A DNA stretch of 64,000 bases from Viscum album (taxonomy: Eukaryota > Streptophyta > Magnoliopsida > Santalales > Viscaceae): assembly GCA_963277665.1 (NCBI GenBank), contig OY728165.1:1153726050-1153790049 (forward strand), in the 5' to 3' direction. Below, one piece after another: positions 24,081 to 37,817 of the stretch. The first letter of the stretch is position 1, and each line of letters opens with the position of its first letter. The notes below the pieces were generated by a model. It did no database searches, was not told the origin of the DNA, and saw nothing but the letters and a program-made list of their open reading frames with translations. The position numbers and the translations under genes are program-made.

Positions 24081-25439
24081 TGTTGCAATCTAGTACTAAT
24101 ACATGACCTGATGACATGTGATACATATAGATATTAACTTGGAAACACTCTACATCATGCCAACCAACCATCAATCTGGTATAAGGTCTTTTTATATATT
24201 ACCTACATAAGGATGTGAAATAATAGAAAAATCATGAAGCTCCTCCTTACATCCTCTATCAATGTATCTAGAACCACTATCCCCACCTGTAAAAGTATGA
24301 GATGATTGACAACATTAGAGTATCCAAATAGTAAATCTCATAAGGATATCTGGTCACATTGGACCTCATAATCGATGTATCATAGCTAATACTCCCTCTA
24401 ACATTAAATAATAGGAAGATATAACACTAGTAAATAAATATATGATTCATCCCACTTCCCCCGAGGGCTACTTGTAAATATTCAAAATAAATCGATACTT
24501 ACTCTACCAAATAATTAAATGACATTCTGATGTGGAAATCTGCCACTATGTAGCCCATCATAGGAAAAGAGACTAACTAGAAGTCATAATCCTAGATGAA
24601 CTCCAGACAGTTCCTTTTTCTTAGGTTCATGTCTCATTTCATGAATATGAAACTAAAAATCAAATGTTAAGTGTAAACAAAAAATTTCTCCACCAAAAGA
24701 TAGGTCTTCTACATCCTTAGAAAATATACCACTACATTAGAATCCAGGTCACGAGTCACATAGTTCTAAACCTAGGGTCTCAAATTCTTCAGCCCACATG
24801 CAATCACTACTTTCATCCACATCAACATGTATCTGAACCTAGCTAAAAGGCATCACAATATAAAATGTACTCAATATCCTCCTCCAATAAAATAATAATA
24901 GTAGCACTAGCCAGTCAGATCTACAACACCTGAAAAGATCTCTAACACATCTCACTACATGTAAATTGATAAAATTTTCATGTTAGAATAGTTAAAGGGG
25001 TTTGAATAATAAGACATTTTTTCCATGAACCCCCAATAATACTCTAAAATGTAAAAAAGATGCACATGTAACATGATATTGGGTGTCTCCAAAAAATGTA
25101 CTTCATCAATATTCACAATATCCAAAAATAATCCATGATAAAAAATGACATTCTCTTGAATACGAACATCATGGATTCAGTACTGAAACATCAAAATCAT
25201 TTTATAAAATTCAGGATCCCTAAGAAATTAAAGGAACATCCTAAAATGCATTAAATTCTTCCTATGTAATTTAGAGTATTTTATTTTTTATCAATTATGA
25301 AAACTAAATATCAATCAAAATATTACTAGAAAATCTAGTTCATCTAAGCCCTCAACACAGAGTGGGAATTCATCACATCTAAATGAATCACCAGGAACTC
25401 ATAGTGTCTGTAGTGATATCAAGATTATATCATCAGAAT
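24081..25439 (-). pseudogene. element C, probable RT C-terminus and RNase H zone, too decayed to place
   Basis: It lies between the integrase and RT remnants, where the rest of RT and RNase H should be. I could not identify the YVDD-like or RNase H motifs with confidence. Confidence 0.35.
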
Positions 25440-25700
25440 ACCATCCTCACGAACTCTCAACTGGTTGTATTCATACCCAAGATCAACCTTTAAGAACCAT
25501 CTCACACATCACAACTGATCAAAGATTTCATCAATCCTTAGCAAGGAGTAATGTTTTTTTATCTTTTCCGAATTCTTGTGATGATAATACACAAATTTAT
25601 TCAATCTCCCATATACCTTTTTCATAAAGACAACCAGATATTCCAAGATAAAAACTAGGTTTGATATAAACCTTCTCTCAAATGTATTCAAACAATACCC
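25440..25700 (-). pseudogene. Ty3/gypsy reverse transcriptase remnant of element C
   Basis: A 60-codon minus-strand open frame at 25509-25691 contains VVFMKK, GRLNKF, then HYSLLRIDEIFDQL. These match the RT fingers and palm entry of plant Ty3/gypsy elements (PVLFVKKKDG, RELNK, YPLPRIDDLFDQL). There is no complete domain and the flanks are out of frame. Confidence 0.8.
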
Positions 25701-27389
25701 TCAACACTCAAAACTCGATAGGAGCAATCCGATATGCCAAAAATTATATCGGAGTAGTCTCTGGGGGAAATATGATGCAAAACTCTATCTCCCACCATGA
25801 AAATGATCTCAGAACAAACCTATTGAATATGTACATATGTTCTACCATCATTTTCGGAATACGGGAACTCATAACATCAACTACTATAAGGGTAATTCTT
25901 TCCAACTAATAAATTAGATGTAACCTCCTATGAATGATCTCATCCTACTATACCCAAGGGATAAAAAAATATTAAAGAAGAAATAAAATCCTTAACACAA
26001 AATACATGTTGACTATTCAAAAAAAATACATCATAGTGTCCCACTACCACTACAGAAATATTTCATGTGAGGATCTTTGTCTCCTTGAAGAGTAAGGTCA
26101 CACCATTGGTAGAAACATGTAATAGTTGGTCCTCTCTTCTCATTCCACCAATATATGTGTAAAGAAAAATTCCGCCACTGGCATTAATTAGTCCTAAATA
26201 TGGGACATGTCTATAGAAAATTTGATTATGCCTATATGATAAATTTTGAGATGAAATAGTTGGGAAATATATCAAACCTTAATCCATACTCAATCCTCAA
26301 GGATATGATCCACTTTTTCTGAAGGCTCACACTTTCCCATTCCCACCTACTATCCTTATCCAGGCCCTCCATTGACTCCTCAACACCCCAACCAACCCCA
26401 AACCCACAAGTCAAAGGATCTCATCGGCCACACCTTAACACTATTCACTTTTAGAAAAAACGTGACTCAAACTCCTGACATTTAAATCATGTCAGCAGGA
26501 AACATATTGGATGGGGATGTTTCCCTAATAATTATTTGTCATAGCGCCCATATTCATCTTGAAATGGCTACACAATTAGAAACAACATCAATAGGGGACC
26601 CATCTATGTGGGATCTCCAAACCACCAGATCTGTCTGGACCACAACCACTAGATAAGGGACTCTAGATCAGCACAATTGATAGAATTGTTTTATACCAAT
26701 AAACCACAATCCACACATATCACCATTAATTTATCCATTAGTATCACCTGAACCAATTTTTAACCAACAAGGATAACTAGTTGTGAGTGAAACGATCCAG
26801 TTATTTGAGACCCACTTAATTCTGAAAAATTAGAACTCAGACTCATGGAAATCCTATGATTCATTGTTATCTATCTCACCATGGAACCTATATAGCCCAT
26901 ATCATTTTAACTCATGGGATATGCTAAGCCAATAAACGTACTCAGGAAAATATACTGGTGTAATATTTTTCTAGATAGGTTATGATGATGCTACATTCCC
27001 ACCTAGAGGAATGATATCATCAGATGACCTCTAAATTATGGCCTAATCACTCATCAGATAGTTCTCATGATCCTGAAATAGTATCGTACTATGTTTTCCT
27101 CATAGAGGAATCTCGAATATGATCATGAATATCATGCTCTAATGATCATATATATAGGGTGATGTCTCAAGAATTACATTCAAACAAAAAAATCCTATAT
27201 GATGAATGTACCATTTTTTTCTTTTAACCAGTGACTCTATATCCTCTGTCAATATGAAGGTATTTAGATAATTTGTGTATGGATACATTGGCTACAACAC
27301 CTATGTTGTGTTCACTTGTTTGAAAACCACACTTTAGACATATTAACATAGTTTTCCTAAATTCCCATGAAAACCTCATTGGGGGAAAA
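25701..27389 (-). other. element C, expected gag and protease zone, no motif resolved
   Basis: By position it would hold gag and protease upstream of RT on the minus strand. I saw no clear zinc knuckle or protease motif. Several 60-100-codon frames on both strands are short and unrelated to known families. Confidence 0.35.
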
Positions 27390-30300
27390 CTATAATCCCC
27401 ATTTCAAGGTGAATCCACCTCTAATAACAATATATAAAAATCTGAACCATTTGGTGCTACCTAGAATGGGGAAGACTGGGTGACCACAACACCTAGCCCT
27501 CCTGCATTGCCTAGGGACTGGGGAAATATAATAAGATAGACTAATGAATATGGGTGTCCTTTTACTAATGCCCACATATGATCACATCCAACCATCTCCA
27601 TGAATAAGTAAATGATGAATAATAATAAAAGATAGTTACATATAGAGTAAATACATTTCGTTTAATAATCACTAGGGAAAAAAAAATACAGAGACATAGA
27701 GAAAAAAAATGAAAATGGAATGTATATACCACTAGCAAGAAAAGATGTCCCAAATATACAAAAACTAGAAATAAAATGCTAAGAGTTCCGAAATCTAGAT
27801 CATTACAACTAAACAACATAACTGATATATGTGCCTGAGTATCCATATTCTCCATTAAAATCACCAATTACATATATTTCATCTACATAAGACACAACAC
27901 ATGTGGTAAAATCCCATGTAGTAGTGACTGTATATATACCCAGTAACATTCCTTAATAATGGTTGGATGATAATTCACGGACATAATTGAAGTAGGCTTC
28001 TCATCCAAATGAAATATTGAAAGGAAACCGAACAACATAGATATATGATCACATAAGAAACATATATGAAAGAGAAATAAGATCTCTATATCCCATCCTA
28101 TCCCATGACAGTGAGTTTGCATATAGCTCCAATGTTAAATCTTCGATGCCCAAAATCACATGATTTATGTTAAAGAAGTTACCACATGGTGGACCCACAC
28201 CTCACAACTATTCCACATAGTAGAGGGGTTACAGACTCTATGTAGAGGACCCATACCATTTTACAATAGTTATTTCCACTCATTATATTGTTAAAGGACC
28301 CACACAATTTTTCATTAGGGGGTTCCACTCCATAGGTAGAAGACCCACGACCTAGTCTGTTAGGGGAATTTCACTCAATATTTAGATGACCCTCACCCTA
28401 GTCTATCAGGGGGATTTACTGAATAGGTATATGACCCAGTCGATCATCTTTTTGTGGGATTCCACCTAGTAGGCGGAGGACCCATGAACTATTCTATCAT
28501 GGTGATTCCACTAAGAAGATAAAAGACCCACCCCTCATTCTACACGGGTGATGCCAATTAGAAGGTTGAGGACCCACACCCTTGTGTGTTTGGGAAATTC
28601 TTTTCAGTAGTTTTATGATCCATTCAATATATCTTTAGAAGATACCACTTAGTACAGTTTGAAGAATATGGAGGCCTCACACTAATGTACGATGGGGGAG
28701 GGGGTCTAACACTGACATCTCTTTGATGATCAGGTCGATCACTACTACCATCAAAACATTCATAATGAATATTCATGGTTGGAACATCCATCATAATATC
28801 TCAAAAGTCTCTGTGAAGAGTAGAATTTAATTATAAAAACAAAAAAAATAAGGATATCATACACATGAAAAAAATTTGGGAAAAATGAAGAATATAAAAC
28901 AGGTAGGAGTTCCAGGTAATTATACATATATGGTACCAGGGGTCACACGGTGTGAGATATCACCTGGCCTCCTAGTCATGTCCTATACAACCTATGGATT
29001 ATTGTAAAAGTAGTACTAAACATCATTTAATGATAGTAAAAGACGTGTATCAGCCTCTCTAGGTTTATTTTTGTATTCATGGTTGTATCCATATCCTTGG
29101 GCACGTGCTTGTATACCATTCCATACACATGTACCAGACTATGAATTTGTACTCCAAGTGTACATGGTGTGTCCTCCCACATGAATACATGGAAAGTTTC
29201 ATCTGGAACATGCCCCGTATTCTCAAGGAAGTTCACACTGTTTGTGGCCAAGACACATGATGTGTGATCATTACTATCATTAAATCCTTATCTGTCATAA
29301 CTGAGTTAGGCAACATTAAATATAGTCACATTTTTCAAAAAAACTATATATTCTTAATTAATTTTTATGATCTGGTTTAGCCTCCATGAATCATATATAA
29401 TTATCCCCATAACCAATGTTATTTGTCTCTTTTTTCCATTTCCCATACTTTAGTGTCCGAAATAGAGATTTCTAATCCTCTGCATAAAGACAGCATAGAC
29501 ATCGTGCGCCTCCCCACATCGTTGCTGCTTCATATCCCAAATAGATAAAGCACAACATGAGTTCCATACCAATCCTTCTAAATAATATTTAATTAGTACA
29601 TTCTCCGATATTCACCAAGAATATAATGTCCTGATCATGTTGTTACCTGCACAACAATTTTTAACAATGGCCCCATAGAATAACAATGAAGAACAAAAAG
29701 AACATGTAGGGGAAATGAACAAGATTAAAGGTGAGTCAATAATTTTATAATATTTCATTGGATAATATTATTGATTTCCAATATTTTGGTGATAAATAAG
29801 TCAAAATCATGAATAAATAATATACACAACTTAATTTTAAATATGGGATCATGTGAATAATTAAATTTATAATTGATCAACGAATAAGAGAAAAAAACAA
29901 GCATAATATATTTAATCAAACTAATGAATGGTAATTGGTGATCCATACCTCTATAAGAGATAAATTATTATTGAATAATGACTTCACTATTGATGATGAT
30001 GTTATACTACGATTAATGCCTATCAATTCATAATTTTATGATCAATGGTTTTTGTCGAATCTTGTGATTCCAATGAAAAATTATTCAAAATCTTTCCAAC
30101 AATCCTATTGTTAAGTAGATAGCCCTAGAAATTTCCCCTATAATTTTACATATATTATGAAACCGATTTTGGGTATTAGTTGAATTAATTATATAAATTA
30201 ATTAATTGATTATTTAACATATATACTAATGACTGTCTCATTTGAACATCTTGAGTTTTCCGACAATAAATTTGCACCAAGGGAAAAAAATCATAATCTA

Positions 30301-30400
30301 GATTCAAACATAGCCTCAAATTTATGATTTGATATTCTATTATGGTGATATTCTGTTATTTTTTTTAAAACTATACACAATTGATACAAATATATAAATA
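27390..30400 (-). repeat. element C 5' LTR
   Basis: It is collinear with the 3' LTR copy (11090-11993 plus 20824-23000), including a second array of the 46-bp minisatellite. The length is about 3 kb. Both ends are approximate because the copies are very diverged and no clean TG/CA end or primer site was seen. Confidence 0.65.
28190..28640. repeat. 46-bp minisatellite in the element C 5' LTR
   Basis: About ten imperfect units of the same type as at 11734 and 20838, for example GGGGGTTCCACTCCATAGGT followed by AGAAGACCCACGACCTAGTC. Its presence in both LTRs shows the array was part of the element before insertion. Confidence 0.8.
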
Positions 30401-33115
30401 TTATTTCTAAAATTTATTCTAGGCTAATTCAGCCTAAAATTCCTATATGGTCTTAGTGCCTGGAATCAAAAAGTATTTATAATTATATTTCAATGTTTTA
30501 AAATGAATAATAATTGATATATTCTATATTATTTTTTTAGATTTGTTAGTGGAAAATGTCTAGGATATAATTTCTGATAATTATTAGATGTGTACCAATA
30601 ATATTTCAAATGAATCATAGTTATTTAATACTTGAATATATGGGTTATGGAGGATTACGATTATAGAATATTTGTGTATTTATGTGATAATGAGTTAAAA
30701 TTTGTACAAATGAATTTATTATTACAGACTAACCCTACAGGTCGTCTTCAAATTCTATTAATATAATAAAATATAATAATTTATTTGAAAAATCTAATTA
30801 ATACAACTAAGCTATTAAATAGAGTGTATGGTAAACCAAATGTCAAAACAAAGAGATGGTTTTGAGGAATCATAGTAGAATTAAAAAGGATTCAATTATT
30901 TTTAATGAGGATGATATTAAATTTTAATACTTTTCTTGAGATGAATTAGTGAAAATGTTCCATGTTCAGTAATTTTTTGTTTTATGTTCATGCTGAAAAA
31001 AAATATTGCATAATTATAAATTTAACTCAAATAATTGAATATATGGAATCTCATGGTCATAGTTCTTAATCACAAATTTATTAGTTTCCATGTTTCATAT
31101 GGTAAATTACTATAGTTTAATTAATGAATTAGGTGAGTCGAGACCGTGTTTAAGCATAAAAATACCAGTACACCCTATAAATAATCTTAAATTTGAATTA
31201 TTACTTGAATGTTAAATAATATGTCTTGATTAAATTAAAAATAGTCATGAAAAAAAGATAATAAAGATGATATATAATTATGGTGAAAACAAAAACCCAA
31301 CATAAATTAAATTAAAATAAAAACATTTATTATCAAAATCCCACTAGAATTAAGACACCTAACCTTGTTGGATAAAAACCTACTCATGATAGGTCATGAG
31401 AGGGCGAGAGAGTAGAAAATAAAAAATAAATTTGACATGAGTGATTGAGATGTATTTTGGGGGATTATGTGGAGAAATACATTCTACAATGCCTTTTGAT
31501 CACAACCCCCCTGTATTCAATGGTTTCAATATAGATAGGGGTGTATTCAATTCCATTATTTTGGAACTAAATTAGTCCATATGAATTCCTAGGTCCCTAG
31601 TAAAATAATAACAAATTCTACACATACATTTATGAAAATAACAATATCTCTTTTTCATTGCCTAGGTTCTTGGTGAGAACCTTGGTTTCACACCATTAAA
31701 GATTCAGCTCCCTCACCTTTTGATTTATTTTATCGACTAACTTAATGGATTATATTAGGATATTATTTATTAAATATAAATAATTACATATAATTCCCCA
31801 CGATGTGAAACTATCTATCAAATTACATTTAATTTTCTTTCTTTTAGCCTACTATATGAGACATTAATTCATTCCCTGAATATCATAAAGGATGAATTCT
31901 CCTTTCATGATTTCAATCCTTACAATTTTTAATTATTTTTTTCATCTTCATTTTTCATTTTATCCTACCAAAATAAAAATAAAATAATCAATATTTATTT
32001 CATGATTAATCAATTTAATTCAAAAAATCCATGACTTATATTTTAAAATTTATGTATATAATATTTTGAAAAAATTAAATAAATATTAAATCAGGATTGT
32101 CCTATAGAATGAAATATCATGATAATATGAAGGTCACCCACTCTTTTATAATTTTTAAATAAAAATCAACTAAATGATTTGATTAAATGGAAAATAAAAT
32201 TTTTGGGTGCCATGTAATATGATTTCGTCAACTATTAATTGTTGATAGAAAAAACAAAAATGTATTTTACATTTAATATTTTGAAATGTCCATTACAATA
32301 AAATTTTCCATTCATATTTATATATTAATTATTAATTTCCATACATGAGGAAATTTACCTAACTATGAATTTGTTCCCTCATTAAAAATTAAAAAAATGT
32401 AAATGCTGCTGCTCTCATACCTTGAATCAAGCTCCATTACAATGAGCTTTATGTCGATAAAATTTTCTGCGCCATAGAGGAAAAATCACAAATAATCCAA
32501 AGGGATTATACATTTACTAAAAATAACTCTAAGACTATTTTTTGGTAGGTATGGATGTAAAATAGTATAAATCTAAAATGGAATCTAATATCTATTTCAT
32601 TTATCTGTATAATCTATCTTAAGATAGTGAAAAATTACACATTTAAATTGATATATTCCCATTTCTCTAACTCAAATTAAGGTCACTATTCAATGAAGGA
32701 TAATGAAAAACATGTATTATATTGATTAAATTTTAAAAAAATTATTTAGGATATGTATAAAATCCACTACCTAACCCCAAATGGATAAAATAATTGGTCA
32801 AGAATCGAAGATTTTTCACCCTCTTAGTCACAACCCAATTTTCTTTTGAATAATTATCAAGTGGTTGTGAAATGAATTATAATAAATGAATATTAATGAA
32901 GGATCGAAATATTCCATGAATAATGACTGACAATTATCTATTTTAGTATTCATATCCCATCTACCATGGCATTGTCTCCCTCACACTTATTTTTTTTTTA
33001 ACTATGAAAAATAAAAAAGTATGGTGGGATAGGATAAGATGTTTATAATGTGTCTCTTCCCTAACCATGTTACTATAGGATTATATGAACTTATATACTA
33101 TCAATGTAAAGTTCA
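30401..33115. other. AT-rich sequence, nothing recognised
   Basis: No open frame, LTR end or RNA gene could be supported on either strand. Confidence 0.45.
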
Positions 33116-34358
33116 TATAACACTATGATACTTTGTGAAATTTATTTTTTTCAAATGAATTTAATCTTCTCAATATCATACATTTCATAAACCACTGTGT
33201 TTATTTATTATTATATACCACACTGAGTTTAAACAAAATAACTCATGTTAATAAAATATTATTATATGAAAGTTAAGACCTAGCCATTGGAATGAAGAAT
33301 TTGAATAAGATTAACTAAAATATTAAAATATAAGGTTACATATGTATATAAAATTTATTTTTGGCTGACCAATTAATTTAAAATCAAAATAAAAAACTAT
33401 TTTAAAAATGAGTAAATATTTTAAATAATTTTTTATGCAAACAAAAATATTTTACATCAAAAACTTTTTAAAATAACATTTATTGAATTATTTTAAGGAA
33501 AAGTATATATTATTTATTATATAAAATTTTTAACATTTATATTAATTTTTTCCAAGAAATGTGATAAGAATAAATCAATTTTTATGCTTAAAAACTACTT
33601 TTCCCTAAACACAAATTTATTCGCATTTTTGAACATTTATTTTTAAGAATAATTTTGGGAACATTTAGAAATATTATTTTAAAAAAATATTTCATTGAAA
33701 TCATCACATCAAATTTATCTTGTAATTAATTTTTGATAATTTTGTGAAATAATTACTTATTTTATGAATAGTGAAAAATTAAATCTTAATTGATAGCATA
33801 TTTTTTAGTTTATATATTTTAAAGAATTAAATTATATTAAAAGTTTGTTTAGAATTAAAATTTTTAAATCATATATTTATTAATCGAATTTATTTTATTA
33901 TAAACATTTTCATATTCAATTTTCATATAAAAACGTAATAAACCTTTGAACCTTTTCTCATTTAAAACATGATTTCTCGTCCTGTCTCCAGGATTAATTA
34001 TAAATTAATTTTTTCATATTTATGTTGAAAATATTTTATATACTACATTAAATATATTTAATAATAATAATTCATATTCTTTAATAATGTAAAGATTATT
34101 TTTTATAATAAAAATAATATTTAAAACTCAAAAAATTAATTACCACAATTAAAGTAAAAAACGTCTTTAATGGGAGTTAAACAAAAAAATAGGTGTTAAA
34201 ATGACAAATTTTCTTACTATAACAAATTTTATGGAAATATTTAGACCCTATATTGTATAATTATAGATAATAATCCAGTTTTAGATGTTTTATAATGGTA
34301 ATAACATGGATAAAACTTTTTCTTTTCAAAAAATTAGAAGTGTGACATTCATGTCAGC

Positions 34359-34366
34359 TATAAAAG
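34359..34366 (+). promoter_or_regulatory. TATA box of the LARD2 5' LTR
   Basis: TATAAAAG is followed by a run of ten or more C. In the solo LTR the matching site is TATAAAAGGCCCCC (59261). A donor-like GAGGTAAC lies about 180 bases downstream. Confidence 0.55.
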
Positions 34367-34726
34367 GACCCCCCCCCCCATCACATATCTTATTCAGGCA
34401 TTAAAACCTATTTGTTTCAGTCAATAACTAACCAATTACATTCCTTAATAACCTAATATCATCCAATAATCATTATTCATTTAATAAATCCAAACTTTGA
34501 AGACATTGTTTTCAATCCTAAGGAGGATACTCAAAGAAGAGGTAACATTCTTCATCAAGCATTTATATTTTATTTACTCCTCATCCTCTTTCAATTATAA
34601 CCAAAATATGATAATATAATAATATCATTTTATTACATATACTTATATGTATTTATGTTAAGTTATTTACCTACATAAATATACACATCTATCAAATGGG
34701 TCACGAATTAATCATTTCTGTGTAAT

Positions 34727-35330
34727 GCGGACTACAGCCTCAAGAACTGATGTCATTCATTATTTAAATACATTATCTCTCAACTGGGTATAATGTTAGA
34801 TATAAATTATATATAATATATTAATAATATAATTATACCTATGGTTTTATTGTATCTTATATAATTTTTTTACTTTTTCTTCTTTAATTGAAAATGAAAA
34901 CATTGGTTGTGCTTACGATGGACTACCGACTTGCGAATCGATTTCATATGTTTTCATTAATGATTTATATGGAAAAATAATAATTATAAATTTAATGAAT
35001 TTATGTGATATATATGGAATAATTATGATATTAATGATATATTTATAATTCTTAAAATATTATATATCATTTTATTTCGTAACATTTCACTAACTAAAAT
35101 AGCATAACGTCGTTCATGTGTGTATGAACTACTACCATCATGAAGCAAAGTGACTCTCTCTTCTCATCACAAAACCAAATGGATCGTTTTTATAAGTAGA
35201 TTTAAATAATCAATATATTATTAATGATATTTTGATAAATTATGAATGATAAAATATTATGTACCGCTTTTAGAAAATGATGGTTTAAAATGGAAACTTT
35301 ACTCATGTGTACGCGACCTACCATCTCGAG
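34727..35330 (+). repeat. periodic array of about 195 bp in the LARD2 5' LTR
   Basis: A diverged core of the type GCGGACTACnGCCTCAnGAA recurs near 34727, 34917, 35122 and 35312 (spacing 190, 205 and 190). The same core occurs in the partner LTR near 41335 and in the solo LTR near 59811 and 59997. Confidence 0.7.
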
Positions 35331-37817
35331 GATGGTAACACACTTTATATATCAAAAACATCATTAAAAATTTGTCCAGAAACAATAATTGATATATAAA
35401 TTTGATAATTTTTTCAAGATTATTATTCTATCAATTATGGATCCAATATCAAATTAACAGTACTGAATAAAAAAATTCAAATAATATTTGAAAAAAGTGG
35501 TTATTACTGAAAATGTAATATTAACCATGAATAATTAATAAACAGGTCATAAATGGTCATAATTAAATAATATACGGTAAAATATAAATATTTCTGGTTA
35601 TATATATATATATATTATATTTATTATACACAAGGTAAGAAAATGCACAAAGGTAGTCGAGACATAAGGTATGGTATTCCAAGTCTATCATTTATTCCCT
35701 GATAACATATGAAAATTCAAAACTCGTTTAGTATGTGTGGGGAATATACTGCACCTTTTAAATGTTCTATAATTAATAAACTAGTTTTTATGAAATTTAT
35801 TGTTTCATTTTATGTTAATATTTAGGGGTTCATATTATTCTTAGTATTACTAAAAGGGTAAGGGATTTTCATCTCACATTTTAATTTTTTGAGACAGAAT
35901 CCATATTCACCACTTATTTATTTTATGTGATCTATATACATCCAATGAATTCATTTTATGATGATTATCTTGAAAATTATGGGTAATTAATATCCATTTT
36001 ATTATATCTCATTCACTGATATTATGTTTCAAATGATTACAAAAGTAGTAACATATTTATGTTATAATCACATCATTTATCTGGATTGTCTATGATAAAG
36101 TATCCCATGTTGAAATATTATGATATAAATATCAACAATTATCATTAAATTTCCAAAAATCAAGTTATTTAAATAGAATACACCCCCCCAATTTTCCACT
36201 CTTTATTTACTCATACGTTCTTAATAATGTCTTTATAAAAAATATTCATTATTTCTTTCTTCTGCCAAAAACTCATTTTCTTTCAAAAAAAATTATTTTT
36301 AAATATATTTTCAAATTTATATATTACAATATTATTATTATTTATTAAATAAAATTTTTCCCATATTATAAATTTTAAAATTTTCATTAAATTAAAAATT
36401 ATGTACTTTTCTAATAAAATACACATTTATATTTTACCAAAAACATGAATGGAATATTTTTGTTATCATGTATGTAATTAAATGAATTTCCCACCATCAT
36501 GGAAATTATTTTATTTGAAAATTCCATTATATTTTTTCATGATATTTTTTAAAGAAAAGCATTTCCAGTATTTTTTATTTTTTTAAAATGTTTTCAAAGT
36601 GGAGAGGATATTTTCATAAAGATATATTTTAAATGAATATTAAATCACACTTTATAATTCTGAAGAACATTTTCAACTAAAAGTATCTAGAAATTGTTTT
36701 AATTTATAAATATTTATTTTGTAGGAACAGTTATTTTTCTTGATTAAATTTTTCTTGTTTTATTTTAAAATCATTCACTTCATTAGAAGAAATCATTTGA
36801 TGTAACATTCAGTATGCAAGAGATGTAGACCATGGATACCATTATTATTATTTATCTAAATGTTTTATAATGTAATGTTGTTTTTCAATGAGTTTCTATA
36901 CCATGGGATATACCATTATAATATTATTTTGAATCCCACTTAATTTTCCATGGGGTTTTCTATGAATAAATAATGGAATGACTGTGAAACTAGTCTCTTT
37001 TCTATATGTTATGATAAGATGAAAAATTTAAGAAACATGTTTCATTTCATTTGTAATGATATGATTAATGTTTTATAATATTTTGGAACACATATATGAG
37101 AATTTAATAATGTGATGTGTGGGACCTATATCCACCTTCTTTGCATTGGGTAATGATTTTTATATCATGAGATAACCAATAATGGAATGGTGAGTAAACC
37201 TATTTCAGAAAGGACATTTTTACTCTATAATTGTCCTGGGAGTGAACCTTGAATAATATGATTGTTTTGGGAGTGAACCCATTATAATAAGAATTCCTTA
37301 CAACAGATCGATAACTGTTATGGAAATGATTTTCAGGGCTGATTTATATATCATAATTCAATTTATTTTGTAAATGTTATGATATCAGGCCTCATGTTCT
37401 TTGATTTACTTATGATTCATGTCTTCTGAACTGACAATATCCTTGCACTGACTCAATATTATGGTATTTAAAATATAGGGTATGGTTTTTATATGTTATT
37501 TTCATGTTCTCATAACCTTATCTTTATGTTATTCTTATGTATCAACATTTTTTTCACTTATAAAGAATTTGAATTCACCATTTATTATGTTTTCCCCTAA
37601 GATATGAATAAATGTGTATAGTAGTGTATTTATGGAAATATTACTAAATTATAAAATTAGTATGAAATATGTTGAATCTCAATCACCAAATTAGAATATT
37701 ATTACCCATTCTGCAAATACAATAAACTATTATTGTCCCCAGGAATGTGTATGTGTAATGTATTAAATATTCTAAAAATTATGTAATATCCATGTATACA
37801 AATCATAGGTCGCTATA

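Larger units (their letters stand above)
33116..37817 (+). repeat. 5' LTR of a second LARD-like element (LARD2)
   Basis: The start TATAACACTATG corresponds to TGTAACACCCATG of the partner LTR at 39735. The next blocks TTTTTTTCAAATGAATTTAA and CATACATTTCATAAAC match 39765-39840. The end CGCTATA followed by GTTGGAATCATAGG matches the LARD1 end GATGCTATA plus GTTGGTATCAAAG. It is 4702 bases long, holding a TATA box at 34359 and a periodic array at about 34727-35330. It is far more decayed than LARD1. Confidence 0.75.

Noticed and set aside
34367..34379. Runs of C or G (also 43608, 44579, 48602, 53852, 56082) as possible regulatory or quadruplex sites
   Set aside because: Single homopolymer runs do not give the four separated G tracts of a quadruplex. 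Those in the Sirevirus LTR are part of the usual LTR end.
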